A DNA stretch of 64,000 nt from Accumulibacter sp. (GCA_017302455.1 JAFLDO010000021.1:19079-83078), one strand, 5' to 3'; counted from the stretch's first letter, positions 1 through 8,033 are shown. The notes: generated from the letters alone by a model not told the origin. Numbers and translations: made by a program.

Positions 1-405
1 GGTCATGTCCTGGTTGCTGATGGTACCCATGATTCCCAGGTCTTCGTTGAAGTTGATCAGGCCGCGCAGGTAATAGACGTAGTCCACATTCGGGTGGTTC
101 GGATGCAGCTTGATGAAACGGTCGCAAGCGGCTACCGCCGAAGCGGGTTCCTGATCTTTCCAGTAGGCATAGGCGATCTCGATCTGCGCCTGCTGGGCGT
201 AGCGGCCGTAGGGATAGCGCGACTCGAGCTTTTCGAAGTACTTGATCGCCTTGGCGTAGGAGCCGTCGTTGAGTGCGTCCTTGGCTTCGGCGTAGAGCTT
301 GTTGGCCGACCAGCCTATGGTTTCATCCTTCTCCGCCGGCAGAAGACCGCAGCCGGCAATGAGGGCGGCGACAATAAGCGCTGCGATAACCGCTAAACTA
401 CGCAT
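1..405 (-). CDS. bamD: Outer membrane protein assembly factor BamD (partial, C-terminus outside window)
   Basis: Encodes the first 135 residues of BamD (ComL/YfiO), the lipoprotein of the BAM complex that inserts beta-barrel proteins into the outer membrane. The N-terminus is a lipoprotein signal peptide (MRSLAVIAALIVAALIAGC) with lipobox IAGC. It is followed by TPR-like helices containing the family's AKxxLNDGSYAKAIKYFEKLE and SRYPYGRYAQQAQIEIAYAY segments, seen in reverse-strand translation. The reading frame is open to the window edge, so the remaining roughly 110-130 residues lie outside. It is divergent from rluD, as in many proteobacteria, and the two start codons practically coincide (403-405 on minus, 404 or 407 on plus). 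A TATAAT hexamer 66 nt upstream of the ATG is a candidate -10 box. Identification is confident; the start is set by the signal peptide. Confidence 0.95.
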   Translation of the reverse strand, partial: MRSLAVIAALIVAALIAGCGLLPAEKDETIGWSANKLYAEAKDALNDGSYAKAIKYFEKLESRYPYGRYAQQAQIEIAYAYWKDQEPASAVAACDRFIKLHPNHPNVDYVYYLRGLINFNEDLGIMGTISNQDMT

Positions 406-1534
406 GATGGAAAACCCACAGAAGAAAAAGGCGCCGGCGGATGCGTCCATCAAGGACAGCGGGCCGGCCGATTATAGCGCAAACGCCGGAATCGCCCTGC
501 GCGTGCCCACCGCTTGTGGCGGTCAGCGCCTGGATCAGGTGCTGGCCCGCCTGCTGTCGCAGCACTCGCGCAGTCGTTTGCAGGACTGGATCCGCGAGGG
601 ACGCGTTGCCGTTGGCGGCGCGGTAACTGTGGAGCCCCGCTTCCGGCTCTGGGGTGGTGAGACCATCGCTCTCACCGAGTCGACTGACGAGCGTGCCGAA
701 GCCTCGGCCCCGGAGGAAATCCCATTGCGGATTGTCTTCGAGGACGACACCCTGATCGTCCTCGACAAGCAGGCAGGCTTGGTGGTGCATCCCGGTAGCG
801 GGAACTGGCGCGGAACACTATTGAATGGCTTGTTGCACCACGCGCCGCAACTCGCCAGGGTGCCGCGGGCGGGCATCGTGCATCGACTCGACAAGGATAC
901 TACTGGGCTGATGGTGGTCGCGAAGACACTGGAGGCGCAGACCGACCTGGTACGGCAGTTGCAGGCACGCAGCGTGAAGCGGTGCTATCAGGCGCTGGTG
1001 CGCGGCATCGTCGAGGGTGCTGGAATCGTCGATGCACCCATCGGCCGCCATCCGACGGTACGCACCAGGATGGCCGTGGTGAGCGGCGGCAGGCCGGCGC
1101 GCACGCACTATCGGGTGCTGGAGCGCTTCGTTGCCTGCACGCTGATCGAATGCGCACTGGAGACCGGACGGACCCACCAGATACGTGTGCACATGACGTC
1201 GATCGCCCATCCGCTGGTGGGTGACCCGATCTATGGTGGCGGCGCCAGCCGTGTGCCGCAAGGAGCCGTATTTCCTCGCCAGGCACTGCATGCCTGCCGT
1301 CTGGCGCTGGTACACCCGGCGTCCGGGAAGGCGATGCTCTGGAGATCAGGCGTACCCGCCGACATGGCGGCGCTGATCGACAGGCTGCGCCTGGAATCGC
1401 TGGCGGCGCATGGCGCTGAGCAGTTAGCCGAGGGCGCGGACGACGAGGACGACTGGGATGAGGGCGACGATCGCGCAGAGATGATCGACCTGGGTGACGA
1501 GGATCCTGACGATGGGGACCTGGGTGAGCAGTGA
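404..1534 (+). CDS. rluD: 23S rRNA pseudouridine synthase RluD
   Basis: Isomerises uridines of helix 69 in 23S rRNA (positions 1911/1915/1917 in E. coli) to pseudouridine. An N-terminal S4 RNA-binding domain (GGQRLDQVLARLLSQHSRSRLQ) precedes the RluA-type catalytic domain with AGIVHRLDKDTTGLMVVAK (about residue 160), whose Asp is the nucleophile, and a later GRTHQIRVHM motif. The protein is about 376 aa. A very acidic tail of roughly 35 residues (EGADDEDDWDEGDDRAE and onward) is longer than in E. coli RluD. Start choice is uncertain: ATG 404 or 407 lacks a clear ribosome binding site, and GTG 503 would match the N-terminus of E. coli RluD better. It overlaps pgeF by 23 nt, so the two are probably co-transcribed, as in many proteobacteria. 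Confidence 0.93.
   Translation: MMENPQKKKAPADASIKDSGPADYSANAGIALRVPTACGGQRLDQVLARLLSQHSRSRLQDWIREGRVAVGGAVTVEPRFRLWGGETIALTESTDERAEASAPEEIPLRIVFEDDTLIVLDKQAGLVVHPGSGNWRGTLLNGLLHHAPQLARVPRAGIVHRLDKDTTGLMVVAKTLEAQTDLVRQLQARSVKRCYQALVRGIVEGAGIVDAPIGRHPTVRTRMAVVSGGRPARTHYRVLERFVACTLIECALETGRTHQIRVHMTSIAHPLVGDPIYGGGASRVPQGAVFPRQALHACRLALVHPASGKAMLWRSGVPADMAALIDRLRLESLAAHGAEQLAEGADDEDDWDEGDDRAEMIDLGDEDPDDGDLGEQ
471..476 (-). promoter_or_regulatory. Candidate -10 box for bamD
   Basis: The minus strand reads TATAAT here, 66 nt before the bamD ATG. No good -35 hexamer was found at 16-18 nt. The box lies inside the first codons of rluD if rluD starts at 404, which raises the possibility that rluD begins further downstream. 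Confidence 0.35.
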
Positions 1535-2342
1535 GCACTGGATCGTCCCCGACTGGCCGGCGCCGGCGTCTGTTCGTAGCCTGATTACCACGCGTCACGG
1601 CGGCGTGAGTGCGGCGCCTTACGGCAGCTTAAACCTCGGCGATCATGTGGGTGACGATCAGGGAGCGGTCCACGAGAATCGCCGGCGGCTTGCCCTGAGC
1701 CTGCCGGCGCCGCCGTCCTGGCTGAATCAGGTGCATGGGACGAGGGTAATCGATATTGCCGATGTCGGTTCGACGCCGGTGCCGGCTGCCGATGCTGCCA
1801 TCGCGCGCAGTGTCGGCGTCGTCTGTGGGGTGATGACCGCAGACTGTCTGCCGGTGCTGCTCTGCGACCGGTCGGGCAGCGTCGTCGCCGCCGCGCATGC
1901 CGGCTGGCGCGGCTTGCAGGCGGGCGTCATCGAGCGGACCGTAGCGGCGCTCGGCGTTGCCGAGGGGCAAGTGCTTGCCTATCTCGGGCCGGCCATCGGT
2001 CCGCTCGCCTTCGAGGTCGGCGACGAGGTGCGCATGGCCTTCGTCGACGCCCGCGCCGAGGCGGCAGCGGCGTTCACGCCGCTGAGCGATCGCCAGAGAC
2101 GCGACAGAGAGGACTGCGGCGAGGGCCCTGTTCCTCAACCGGCGCTGGGGTTGCCGAAGCATTCGGGCAAGTGGCTGGCTGATATCTACCTGCTGGCGCG
2201 GCAGGCACTGGGCAGCGTTGGCGTCGAGGCCGTGTACGGTGGCGGTTACTGCACCGTGCATGAAGAGAACCGCTTCTTTTCGTACCGGCGTGACGGCGTG
2301 ACCGGGCGGATGGCGTCGCTGGTCTGGCTGGCCGGCGAGTAG
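1512..2342 (+). CDS. pgeF: Polyphenol oxidase/purine nucleoside phosphorylase family protein PgeF (YfiH)
   Basis: Member of the YfiH/DUF152 (laccase-domain) family. In E. coli it edits peptidoglycan synthesis by removing mis-incorporated L-Ser, and in other bacteria it acts on purine nucleosides. The metal-binding His/Cys/His set is visible in QVHGTRVID, MTADCLPVLLCD and AAHAGWRGLQAG, and the C-terminal GGYCTVHEENRFFSYRRDG is characteristic. ATG 1512 is preferred because GAGGA lies 8 nt upstream. GTG codons at 1494 and 1524 are alternatives. It starts inside the end of rluD, indicating translational coupling. Length of about 276 aa is close to the family's usual 240-280. Confidence 0.93.
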   Translation: MGTWVSSEHWIVPDWPAPASVRSLITTRHGGVSAAPYGSLNLGDHVGDDQGAVHENRRRLALSLPAPPSWLNQVHGTRVIDIADVGSTPVPAADAAIARSVGVVCGVMTADCLPVLLCDRSGSVVAAAHAGWRGLQAGVIERTVAALGVAEGQVLAYLGPAIGPLAFEVGDEVRMAFVDARAEAAAAFTPLSDRQRRDREDCGEGPVPQPALGLPKHSGKWLADIYLLARQALGSVGVEAVYGGGYCTVHEENRFFSYRRDGVTGRMASLVWLAGE

Positions 2343-2558
2343 TCAGCGATCGGGCGGGTCGGCGTCGGCGTCGCGAGTCGATTCGGGGTTCTTGCGGGCG
2401 GCACGGCGGCGCCTTCCAGGGCCGCCGAAGAGCCAAAGCAGCAAAGCAAGCGGCAGCAGACCGTAGAACAGCAGGGTCAAGATCCCGCCAATGACGCTGG
2501 TTTCGGTCAGCGCCATCAACACGGTGACGTACAGCCAACCGATGGCGACGATGTACAT
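2343..2558 (-). CDS. Small hydrophobic membrane protein, unknown function
   Basis: A 71-residue protein with two closely spaced hydrophobic segments (about residues 2-16 and 22-43, the latter GGILTLLFYGLLPLALLLWLF). A basic, arginine-rich patch (GPGRRRRAARK) and an acidic, polar C-terminus follow. This is a positive-inside pattern placing the tail in the cytoplasm. The open frame extends further upstream, but the ATG at 2558 begins directly with the membrane segment and gives a sensible protein. Its stop abuts the stop of the convergent pgeF. I do not recognise a named family. Codon use and the hydrophobic pattern make it likely to be real. Confidence 0.6.
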   Translation of the reverse strand: MYIVAIGWLYVTVLMALTETSVIGGILTLLFYGLLPLALLLWLFGGPGRRRRAARKNPESTRDADADPPDR

Positions 2559-2674
2559 CAGGGAATTATAGGCGGATGCAGCATTGTGCTGGTGGCTCCG
2601 TCTGTGCCGTGCGACATCCCATGCGCCGCAGGCAAGTGAGAGAGGCATGGGCAGGACAGGTCGGCATGTTGGCA

Positions 2675-2703
2675 TTGACAGCGTGGATGCTGCAATACAG
2701 AAT
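2675..2703 (+). promoter_or_regulatory. Candidate sigma-70 promoter for phaB
   Basis: A perfect -35 TTGACA (2675-2680), then 17 nt, then CAGAAT (2698-2703, four of six matches to the -10 consensus). It would start transcription near 2710, leaving a leader of about 80 nt before phaB. Pattern-based only. Confidence 0.4.
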
Positions 2704-2791
2704 CACGGGTCGGGTTGCTCGGCAGATGCTGTAATCGTGGCGGTATGGTACCGTCCATTGTTTCAATCGTCCTAACAGAAAGGGAAGAGCT

Positions 2792-3535
2792 ATGACGCAA
2801 CGTGTTGCTTTGGTTACGGGGGCCATGGGTGGGATCGGTACGGCCATCTGCCAGGAACTGGCGAAGGCCGGTCACAAGGTGGTCGCCGCTTACCATCCGG
2901 AGTTTGACAAGCCGGAAGAATGGACGAAGGCCATGGCAGAAGCCGGTTTCAACGACTTCATCTGTGTTGCCGGCGACGTCTCCGACTACGATTCCTGCGT
3001 CGCCCTCACCGCCGAAGCCGAAGCCAAGGCGGGTCCGATCGATATTCTGGTCAATAACGCCGGCATTACCCGTGACAAGATGTTCGCACGCATGGAACTG
3101 GCACAGTGGAATGCCGTGATCTCGACGAACCTAAGCAGCCTCTTCAACATGACGAAGCAAGTGTCGGCGAAGATGGCCGAGCGTGGTTGGGGTCGCATCA
3201 TCAACATCTCGTCGCTCAACGGCCTCAAGGGTCAGGCGGGGCAGACCAACTACTCGGCGGCCAAGGCCGGTGTGATTGGTTTCACCAAGGCGCTTGCCGC
3301 CGAGGTCGCGGCCAAGGGTGTGACGGTCAACGCCATCTGCCCGGGTTATGTAGCGACGCCGATGGTCATGGCGATCAAGCCGGAGATTCTGCAGGGCATC
3401 GTCGACACGGTGCCGATGAAGCGTCTGGCCAAGCCGGAAGAGATCGGTGGTGCGTGCGCCTATCTCGCTTCCGACATCGCCGGCTTCATGACCGGTTCGA
3501 CGATGAACATCTGTGGTGGCCTCTACTATCAGTAA
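2792..3535 (+). CDS. phaB: Acetoacetyl-CoA reductase PhaB
   Basis: NADPH-dependent reduction of acetoacetyl-CoA to (R)-3-hydroxybutyryl-CoA, the second step of polyhydroxybutyrate synthesis. A 247-aa short-chain dehydrogenase with Rossmann motif TGAMGGIG (residues 9-16), NNAG near 88, catalytic Ser in ISSLNG near 139, and YxxxK in TNYSAAKAG near 154-158. The N-terminus MTQRVALVTGAMGGIG and the C-terminal NICGGLYYQ resemble PhaB rather than FabG. The ribosome binding site AAGGGAAGAG is well placed before ATG 2792. A strong terminator follows and phaR lies immediately downstream, as in many beta- and gammaproteobacteria. FabG is the only realistic alternative. Confidence 0.93.
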   Translation: MTQRVALVTGAMGGIGTAICQELAKAGHKVVAAYHPEFDKPEEWTKAMAEAGFNDFICVAGDVSDYDSCVALTAEAEAKAGPIDILVNNAGITRDKMFARMELAQWNAVISTNLSSLFNMTKQVSAKMAERGWGRIINISSLNGLKGQAGQTNYSAAKAGVIGFTKALAAEVAAKGVTVNAICPGYVATPMVMAIKPEILQGIVDTVPMKRLAKPEEIGGACAYLASDIAGFMTGSTMNICGGLYYQ

Positions 3536-3562
3536 ACGTTCTTCCTGTTGCAGGGTGTGCAG

Positions 3563-3593
3563 AACAGGCTCCGAAAGGGGCCTGTTTTTTTTT
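3563..3593 (+). terminator. Rho-independent terminator after phaB
   Basis: A 10-bp stem AACAGGCTCC / GGGGCCTGTT (one G-U type pair) with a GAAA tetraloop runs into nine T residues. It separates phaB from phaR. Confidence 0.92.
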
Positions 3594-3600
3594 GCTGGAG

Positions 3601-3606
3601 TATAAT
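3601..3606 (+). promoter_or_regulatory. Candidate -10 box for phaR
   Basis: A perfect TATAAT lies only 7 nt after the phaB terminator T-tract and about 70 nt upstream of the phaR start. No good -35 element is visible, since that position falls in the terminator stem, so an activator or a weak -35 would be needed. Confidence 0.4.
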
Positions 3607-3676
3607 TGTGTTGCACCGCACCAATGAGCGTCAAAGAGCGCCCCCCGAGTCATCTGCCCATGGAGGAATGATCGTC

Positions 3677-4252
3677 ATGCCCGAGCAGCTACGACTGATC
3701 AAGAAATACCCGAACCGTCGTCTTTACGACACCAAGACAAGCGCTTACATCACGTTGAGCGATGTCAAGGATCTGGTGTTGTCGCGCGAGAATTTCAACG
3801 TCCTCGACGCCAAGACCGGCGAAGACATCACCCGCGCCATCCTTCTGCAGATCATCCTCGAAGAGGAAGCGGCCGGCATCCCCCTGTTCACGACCGACCT
3901 GCTCGCCCAGATGATCCGCTTTTACGGCCACGCGATGCAGGGCATGCTCGGCAAGTATCTGGAAACCAACATCAAGTCATTTGTCGACTTCCAGAAGAAG
4001 CTGCAGGATCAGTCGCAACAACTCTACGGCGAGAACAGCAGCCAGATGCAGAGCGACATGTGGTCCCAGTTCATGAACTTCCAGGGGCCGGCGATGCAGA
4101 CGATGATGGCGACCTACATGGAGCAGAGCCGGAAGATGCTGCACCAGATGCAGGACCAGTTGAAGACCCAGACACGCACTCTTTTCACCAGCATACCGCT
4201 GCCCGGCTTTCCGTCGGATGCCGGGAAACAGTCCACTGACGCCGAGAAGTAG
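3677..4252 (+). CDS. phaR: Polyhydroxyalkanoate synthesis repressor PhaR
   Basis: DNA- and PHB-binding repressor that controls phasin and PHA genes according to polymer presence. 191 aa. The N-terminal PHB/PHA accumulation regulator DNA-binding domain is plain (RLIKKYPNRRLYDTKTSAYITLSDVKDLV, residues about 5-35). The PHB_acc domain follows (TRAILLQIILEEEAAGIPLFTTDLLAQMIRFYGHAMQGMLGKYLE). The C-terminal half is Gln/Met-rich and helical, as in family members. ATG 3677 is chosen because GGAGG sits 10 nt upstream; ATG 3668 would be too close to it. Upstream phaB and the family's role indicate PHA regulation. Confidence 0.95.
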   Translation: MPEQLRLIKKYPNRRLYDTKTSAYITLSDVKDLVLSRENFNVLDAKTGEDITRAILLQIILEEEAAGIPLFTTDLLAQMIRFYGHAMQGMLGKYLETNIKSFVDFQKKLQDQSQQLYGENSSQMQSDMWSQFMNFQGPAMQTMMATYMEQSRKMLHQMQDQLKTQTRTLFTSIPLPGFPSDAGKQSTDAEK

Positions 4253-4414
4253 TTCGTTGCCCGGGAGTTCCGGGTCGGTCTCAGTTGCTGCCTTTCAGCC
4301 GTGGATTCGTGTGTGCTCCACCTTGCCACGCCCATTCGACAAAACGGCCCGCCAGCGCGTGCGCCGGACAGGCCGTGCCGAAACCAGCAGCGCCGCTGCG
4401 CTGCCTAGAGCTAG

Positions 4415-5620
4415 CTAGCGCAACAGTGCCACATAGGTCGCCGCGATGATGGCGGTGGTAATGACGCCACTGATGTTGGCGCCGAGTGCCTGCGGCATGA
4501 CGATCGCTCCGGCGTTGGCCGAACTGGCGACCTTCTGGACGATCTTGGCAGTCGTCGGGACGCAACTGACTCCGGCAATTCCAATGATCGGGTTGTACTT
4601 TCCACCGCTCCAGAAATACAGGATGTAACCACCCACCAGGCCGCCGAGAGCCGAGATCGTCAGCGCCAGCATACCTAGCAGCAGCAGCTTCAATACCGTC
4701 GGCTCGAGCAGGGTATTGGCTTCGCAGAGAACGCCCAGCGTCAAGCCGAGGAAGAAGGTCGCTGCATAGAGAAAGACTTCGCCGAGAAGCTTGGTGAAAG
4801 GCTCGATACCGCTCTCGCGCACCGCGACGCCGAGGAACAGCGAGAAGAACAGGGGGGCGGCCACCGGAAAAAGCAGGCACAGCAGCGTACAGGCGACCAC
4901 GGCGAAAGTGAGTTTCTGCGAGCGACTGATTTTCGGCCCACGATCGGAGGCCATGCTGATGCCGCGGATCCGCTCGGGTACCAGCCACTTGATCAGGTAC
5001 GGATAGGCACCATAGGTCAGGCCTAGGTAGAGGTAGCCGACGACCGTGATCGGCACGAACAGATCCTTGGCCAGCACCAGCGAGGTGAACAGGACCATCG
5101 GCCCGTCGGCGCCACCGATGGTGGCGACGGCTGCGGCCTGGCCTGGATTGAGACCCAGCCAGATGGCGATCGGGAAAACCGCAATGGTCCCCAGTTCGGC
5201 GAAGAGCGCAATGAAGATGCTCTGGAACGGCCGCGCCATCACGTAACCGACATCGAGCAGGACGCCGATGCCCATGAAGACCAGGCAGGCGATCAGGCCG
5301 TTGCTGAAGGTCAACGTGTAGATGGGCTGCAGCCAGTCGATCTGCATGATGTTCATCAGATCGAGTGGATCGGACATCAACGGGTCGACGAACAGCGTTC
5401 CCATCTTCTTGGCGTCGAGGAACATCACGCCAGCGTTGACCGACGACATGCCCAGTCCCATCGGGATCATCAGCAGAGGCTCGAGAACGTTCTTCGAGCC
5501 CAGGTAGATCAGCAAGAAGCCGAGCAGCATCAGGAAGATGCGCCCGAACATGATTTTCGGTTCGGAGGCAACCAGCGTGGCGATGCCTTGGAACAGATCA
5601 AGAAAATGAATGCCTTCCAT
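4415..5620 (-). CDS. oadB: Na+-translocating decarboxylase beta subunit (OadB/MmdB/GcdB family)
   Basis: Integral membrane subunit that decarboxylates carboxybiotin and couples this to Na+ export. 401 aa, strongly hydrophobic with about ten membrane segments. The conserved loop GGADGPMVLFTSLVLAKDL contains the Asp involved in Na+/proton coupling, and the second pore motif is seen in GIAGVSCVPTTAKIVQKVASSANAG. ATG 5620 is chosen over an in-frame upstream start because GAGGA lies 9 nt before it and it matches the family N-terminus (MEGIHFLDLFQG). It is the last gene of a four-gene operon. The partner carboxyltransferase is of MmdA type, so methylmalonyl-CoA is the likeliest substrate; oxaloacetate or glutaconyl-CoA are less likely. 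Confidence 0.93.
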   Translation of the reverse strand: MEGIHFLDLFQGIATLVASEPKIMFGRIFLMLLGFLLIYLGSKNVLEPLLMIPMGLGMSSVNAGVMFLDAKKMGTLFVDPLMSDPLDLMNIMQIDWLQPIYTLTFSNGLIACLVFMGIGVLLDVGYVMARPFQSIFIALFAELGTIAVFPIAIWLGLNPGQAAAVATIGGADGPMVLFTSLVLAKDLFVPITVVGYLYLGLTYGAYPYLIKWLVPERIRGISMASDRGPKISRSQKLTFAVVACTLLCLLFPVAAPLFFSLFLGVAVRESGIEPFTKLLGEVFLYAATFFLGLTLGVLCEANTLLEPTVLKLLLLGMLALTISALGGLVGGYILYFWSGGKYNPIIGIAGVSCVPTTAKIVQKVASSANAGAIVMPQALGANISGVITTAIIAATYVALLR

Positions 5621-5714
5621 ACGCTTCAGTCCTCGCGCCAGGCGGCAGGAATCGTCTGCCCGCGCATCGAGTTGCAAACGACAGGAACTCGTCGCTCCTG
5701 CCTATGGGCTTGGC

Positions 5715-6113
5715 TCAAGCGATGGTCAGCAGCGGCTGACCGCCCTCGACCGCGTCACCGGGTGCGACCAGCACGCGTGTGACCTGACCGGCGCGAGTCG
5801 CGATGACCGGGGTTTTCATCTTCATGGCTTCGAGGACCATCAACCGATCGCCGACCGCCACCGCCTGGCCGACCTTGACGTCGACCTCGACTACCACGCC
5901 ACCCATCCCGGCAACCTCGTCGCCCGCCCCGGCGGAAGCCGTGGCTGGTCGCGGTGCTGCGGCCGTCGGCGCGGCGCTGGTGGCGCTGCCTGCGGCGGCT
6001 ACCGCCATGGGGGCGGCAGGGGCGGGTGATTGCGGCGCCTGGCCGGAAGTAAGTTCGAGAACGCTGACCTCGTACTCACGTCCGTTGACGGTAACCTTGA
6101 AATGTCTGGGCAT
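5715..6113 (-). CDS. Biotin carrier subunit of the membrane decarboxylase
   Basis: Carries the carboxyl group from the carboxyltransferase to the membrane subunit on a biotinylated lysine. 132 aa. A short beta-rich N-terminus (MPRHFKVTVNGREYEVSVLE) leads into an Ala/Pro-rich flexible linker (residues about 25-65). The biotinyl domain then carries the canonical EAMKMKTP with biotinylated Lys98. An AAGGAG site lies 7 nt upstream of ATG 6113. It sits between the gamma and beta subunit genes, an order typical of methylmalonyl-CoA decarboxylases (mmdC position). Confidence 0.95.
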   Translation of the reverse strand: MPRHFKVTVNGREYEVSVLELTSGQAPQSPAPAAPMAVAAAGSATSAAPTAAAPRPATASAGAGDEVAGMGGVVVEVDVKVGQAVAVGDRLMVLEAMKMKTPVIATRAGQVTRVLVAPGDAVEGGQPLLTIA

Positions 6114-6125
6114 ATCGTGCTCCTT

Positions 6126-6455
6126 CTATCTGGGGCCTCGGCCCGTGGGCCCCGGCGTATGGGAATGCTGGGAGGCGCGTGCGCCGGCTGCCCAGCCGTG
6201 ACTGGTTGGTGCAATGTGCAGGATGCGGTGCGGTCCCATGGCTGCGAAGATCGCCGCAGACAGCGCGGCGACATCTTCATCGGGAACGCCGAGGCCGACC
6301 GGACAAACGGTTCCCGTCGGGATATCGAGCGGTTTCGTCTTTTCCATCCGGCCGGTCACCGAAACCATTATCTTGATCAGCACGGCAACCAGCACCGAGA
6401 TGACGATGGATATGCCGTAGACCTGCAGCGCCTTGAAGATGGCGTCAGTCACCAT
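6126..6455 (-). CDS. Decarboxylase gamma subunit (OadG/MmdD-like)
   Basis: Small anchor and assembly subunit of sodium-pump decarboxylases. 109 aa with one N-terminal membrane span (about residues 14-36, ISIVISVLVAVLIKIMVSV) and a soluble tail containing DEDVAALSAAIFAAMGPHRILHI. The tail resembles the 'sodium pump decarboxylase gamma' family. The far C-terminus is polar, with His and Pro residues. OadG tails bind a metal ion, but I cannot assign ligands here. AAGGA precedes ATG 6455 by 9 nt. Gaps to neighbours are 24 and 12 nt, so it is in the operon. Confidence 0.8.
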   Translation of the reverse strand: MVTDAIFKALQVYGISIVISVLVAVLIKIMVSVTGRMEKTKPLDIPTGTVCPVGLGVPDEDVAALSAAIFAAMGPHRILHIAPTSHGWAAGARASQHSHTPGPTGRGPR

Positions 6456-6479
6456 GGGGTGTTTTCCTTCCGTTGCCGA

Positions 6480-8033
6480 TTACATGGGAATGTTGCCGTG
6501 CTTCTTCGCCGGCCTGAGTTCGCGCTTGTCGAGAGTCTTGCGCAGGGCGAGGGCAACCATCCAGCGCGTATCCTGCGGTTCGATGACATCGGTGATGTAG
6601 AAATTGCTGGCCGACACGTAAGGCGAGGCGAACTCGTCACGATATTCCTGCGCCAGTTCCGCCGCCCTGGCCTGACGATCATCGGCCTGTTCAAGTTCTT
6701 TGCGATAGAGGATCTTGACGGCGGCCTCGGCGCCCATGACGGCGATTTCGGCCGTTGGCCAGGCGTAAACCATATCGGCGCCCATTTCCTGGCTGCACAT
6801 GGCGAGATACGAGCCACCGTAAGCCTTGCGCAGGATTACGGTGATCTTCGGTGCGGTGCACGAACCGTAAGCCGAGAGCATTTTGGCGCCGTGGCGGATG
6901 ATGCCGCCGCGTTCCTGCTCGACGCCGGGCAGGAAGCCCGGGACATCGACCAGGGTCACCACCGGGACGTTGAAGATGTTGCAGGTCCGGACGAAGCGGG
7001 CCACCTTGTCGGCCGCATTGAGGTCGAGCGCGCCCGCCATCACCATCGGCTGGTTGGCGACGATGCCGACGACGACGCCGCTGATGCGGGCGAAGCCGAC
7101 GATCACGTTGCGGGCAAAGCCGGCATGTACTTCGAGGAGCTCGCCATGGTCCACCACCCGGCGAATTACGGAATACATGTCAAGCGGCTCTGACGGGCTG
7201 TCAGGAATGCAGTCGTTGATCGCCGGGTCTTCCATTTCCTCGATCGGCACGGCGAGATTGTGCGGCGGATCCTCGGTGTTGTTGGCCGGCAGATAAGACA
7301 GCAGTTGCTTGACCAGGGCGATCGCGTGCTGGTCGTCTTCGGCGACGAAGTGGGCATTGCCGCTGATCGTCGAATGCATCTCGGCGCCGCCGACCTCCGC
7401 CATCGTCGTCGCCCGACCGGTCACCGCCTTGATCACCTCGGGGCCGGTAAGGAACATGTGCGCGTTGTTGCGCGTCATGATCACGAAGTCCATCAGCGCC
7501 GGCGAGTAGGCGGCACCGCCAGCGCAGGGACCACAGATCACCGCGATTTGCGGGACAACGCCGGAGAGCAGGACATTGGCGTAGAAGACGTCGCCGTAGC
7601 CGGAAAGCGCATCGACACCCTCCTGAATACGCGCACCGCCCGAATCCTTGAACGCTACCACCGGCACGCCGATCTTCAGCGCATGACGCATGATGCGGGT
7701 GATTTTCCGGGCTTGCATCTTGCCCAGCGTACCGGCGACGACGCTGAAGTCCTGGCTGAATGCCGCCACCTGCGTGCTGCCGACGTAGCCGTTGCCCGCG
7801 ATCACCCCGTCGGCGGGGAGCACGCGCCCAGCCATGCCGAAGGCAGTGGCGTTGTGCGCCGCATAGAGGCCGAGTTCCTGGAAAGTGCCCTCCTCGAACA
7901 GCGTGTCGAGCCGCTCGCGAGCCGACAGGAGGCCCTTGGCGTGTAGCGCTTCCAACTTCTCGGGACTGACGTTTTCAGTCAGTTTTGCACGCTTCGCGCG
8001 CAGCTTTTCGATCAACTCCGGTCGTATCGTCAT
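6480..8033 (-). CDS. mmdA: Methylmalonyl-CoA decarboxylase alpha subunit / acyl-CoA carboxyltransferase
   Basis: Carboxyltransferase that moves the carboxyl group of an acyl-CoA (most likely (S)-methylmalonyl-CoA) to biotin. 517 aa with two crotonase-like halves. Markers are KDSGGARIQEGVDALSGYG, CGPCAGGAAYSPALMDF, and in the C-terminal half FLPGVEQERGGIIRHGAKML and RKAYGGSYLAMCSQEMGAD. ATG 8033 is preferred over 8048 because AGGA lies 6 nt upstream. As first gene of an operon with gamma, biotin and beta subunits it should work in the Na+-pumping direction (methylmalonyl-CoA to propionyl-CoA plus CO2). The domain alone cannot exclude the beta subunit of propionyl-CoA carboxylase; the OadB-type partner argues against that. 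Confidence 0.93.
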   Translation of the reverse strand: MTIRPELIEKLRAKRAKLTENVSPEKLEALHAKGLLSARERLDTLFEEGTFQELGLYAAHNATAFGMAGRVLPADGVIAGNGYVGSTQVAAFSQDFSVVAGTLGKMQARKITRIMRHALKIGVPVVAFKDSGGARIQEGVDALSGYGDVFYANVLLSGVVPQIAVICGPCAGGAAYSPALMDFVIMTRNNAHMFLTGPEVIKAVTGRATTMAEVGGAEMHSTISGNAHFVAEDDQHAIALVKQLLSYLPANNTEDPPHNLAVPIEEMEDPAINDCIPDSPSEPLDMYSVIRRVVDHGELLEVHAGFARNVIVGFARISGVVVGIVANQPMVMAGALDLNAADKVARFVRTCNIFNVPVVTLVDVPGFLPGVEQERGGIIRHGAKMLSAYGSCTAPKITVILRKAYGGSYLAMCSQEMGADMVYAWPTAEIAVMGAEAAVKILYRKELEQADDRQARAAELAQEYRDEFASPYVSASNFYITDVIEPQDTRWMVALALRKTLDKRELRPAKKHGNIPM

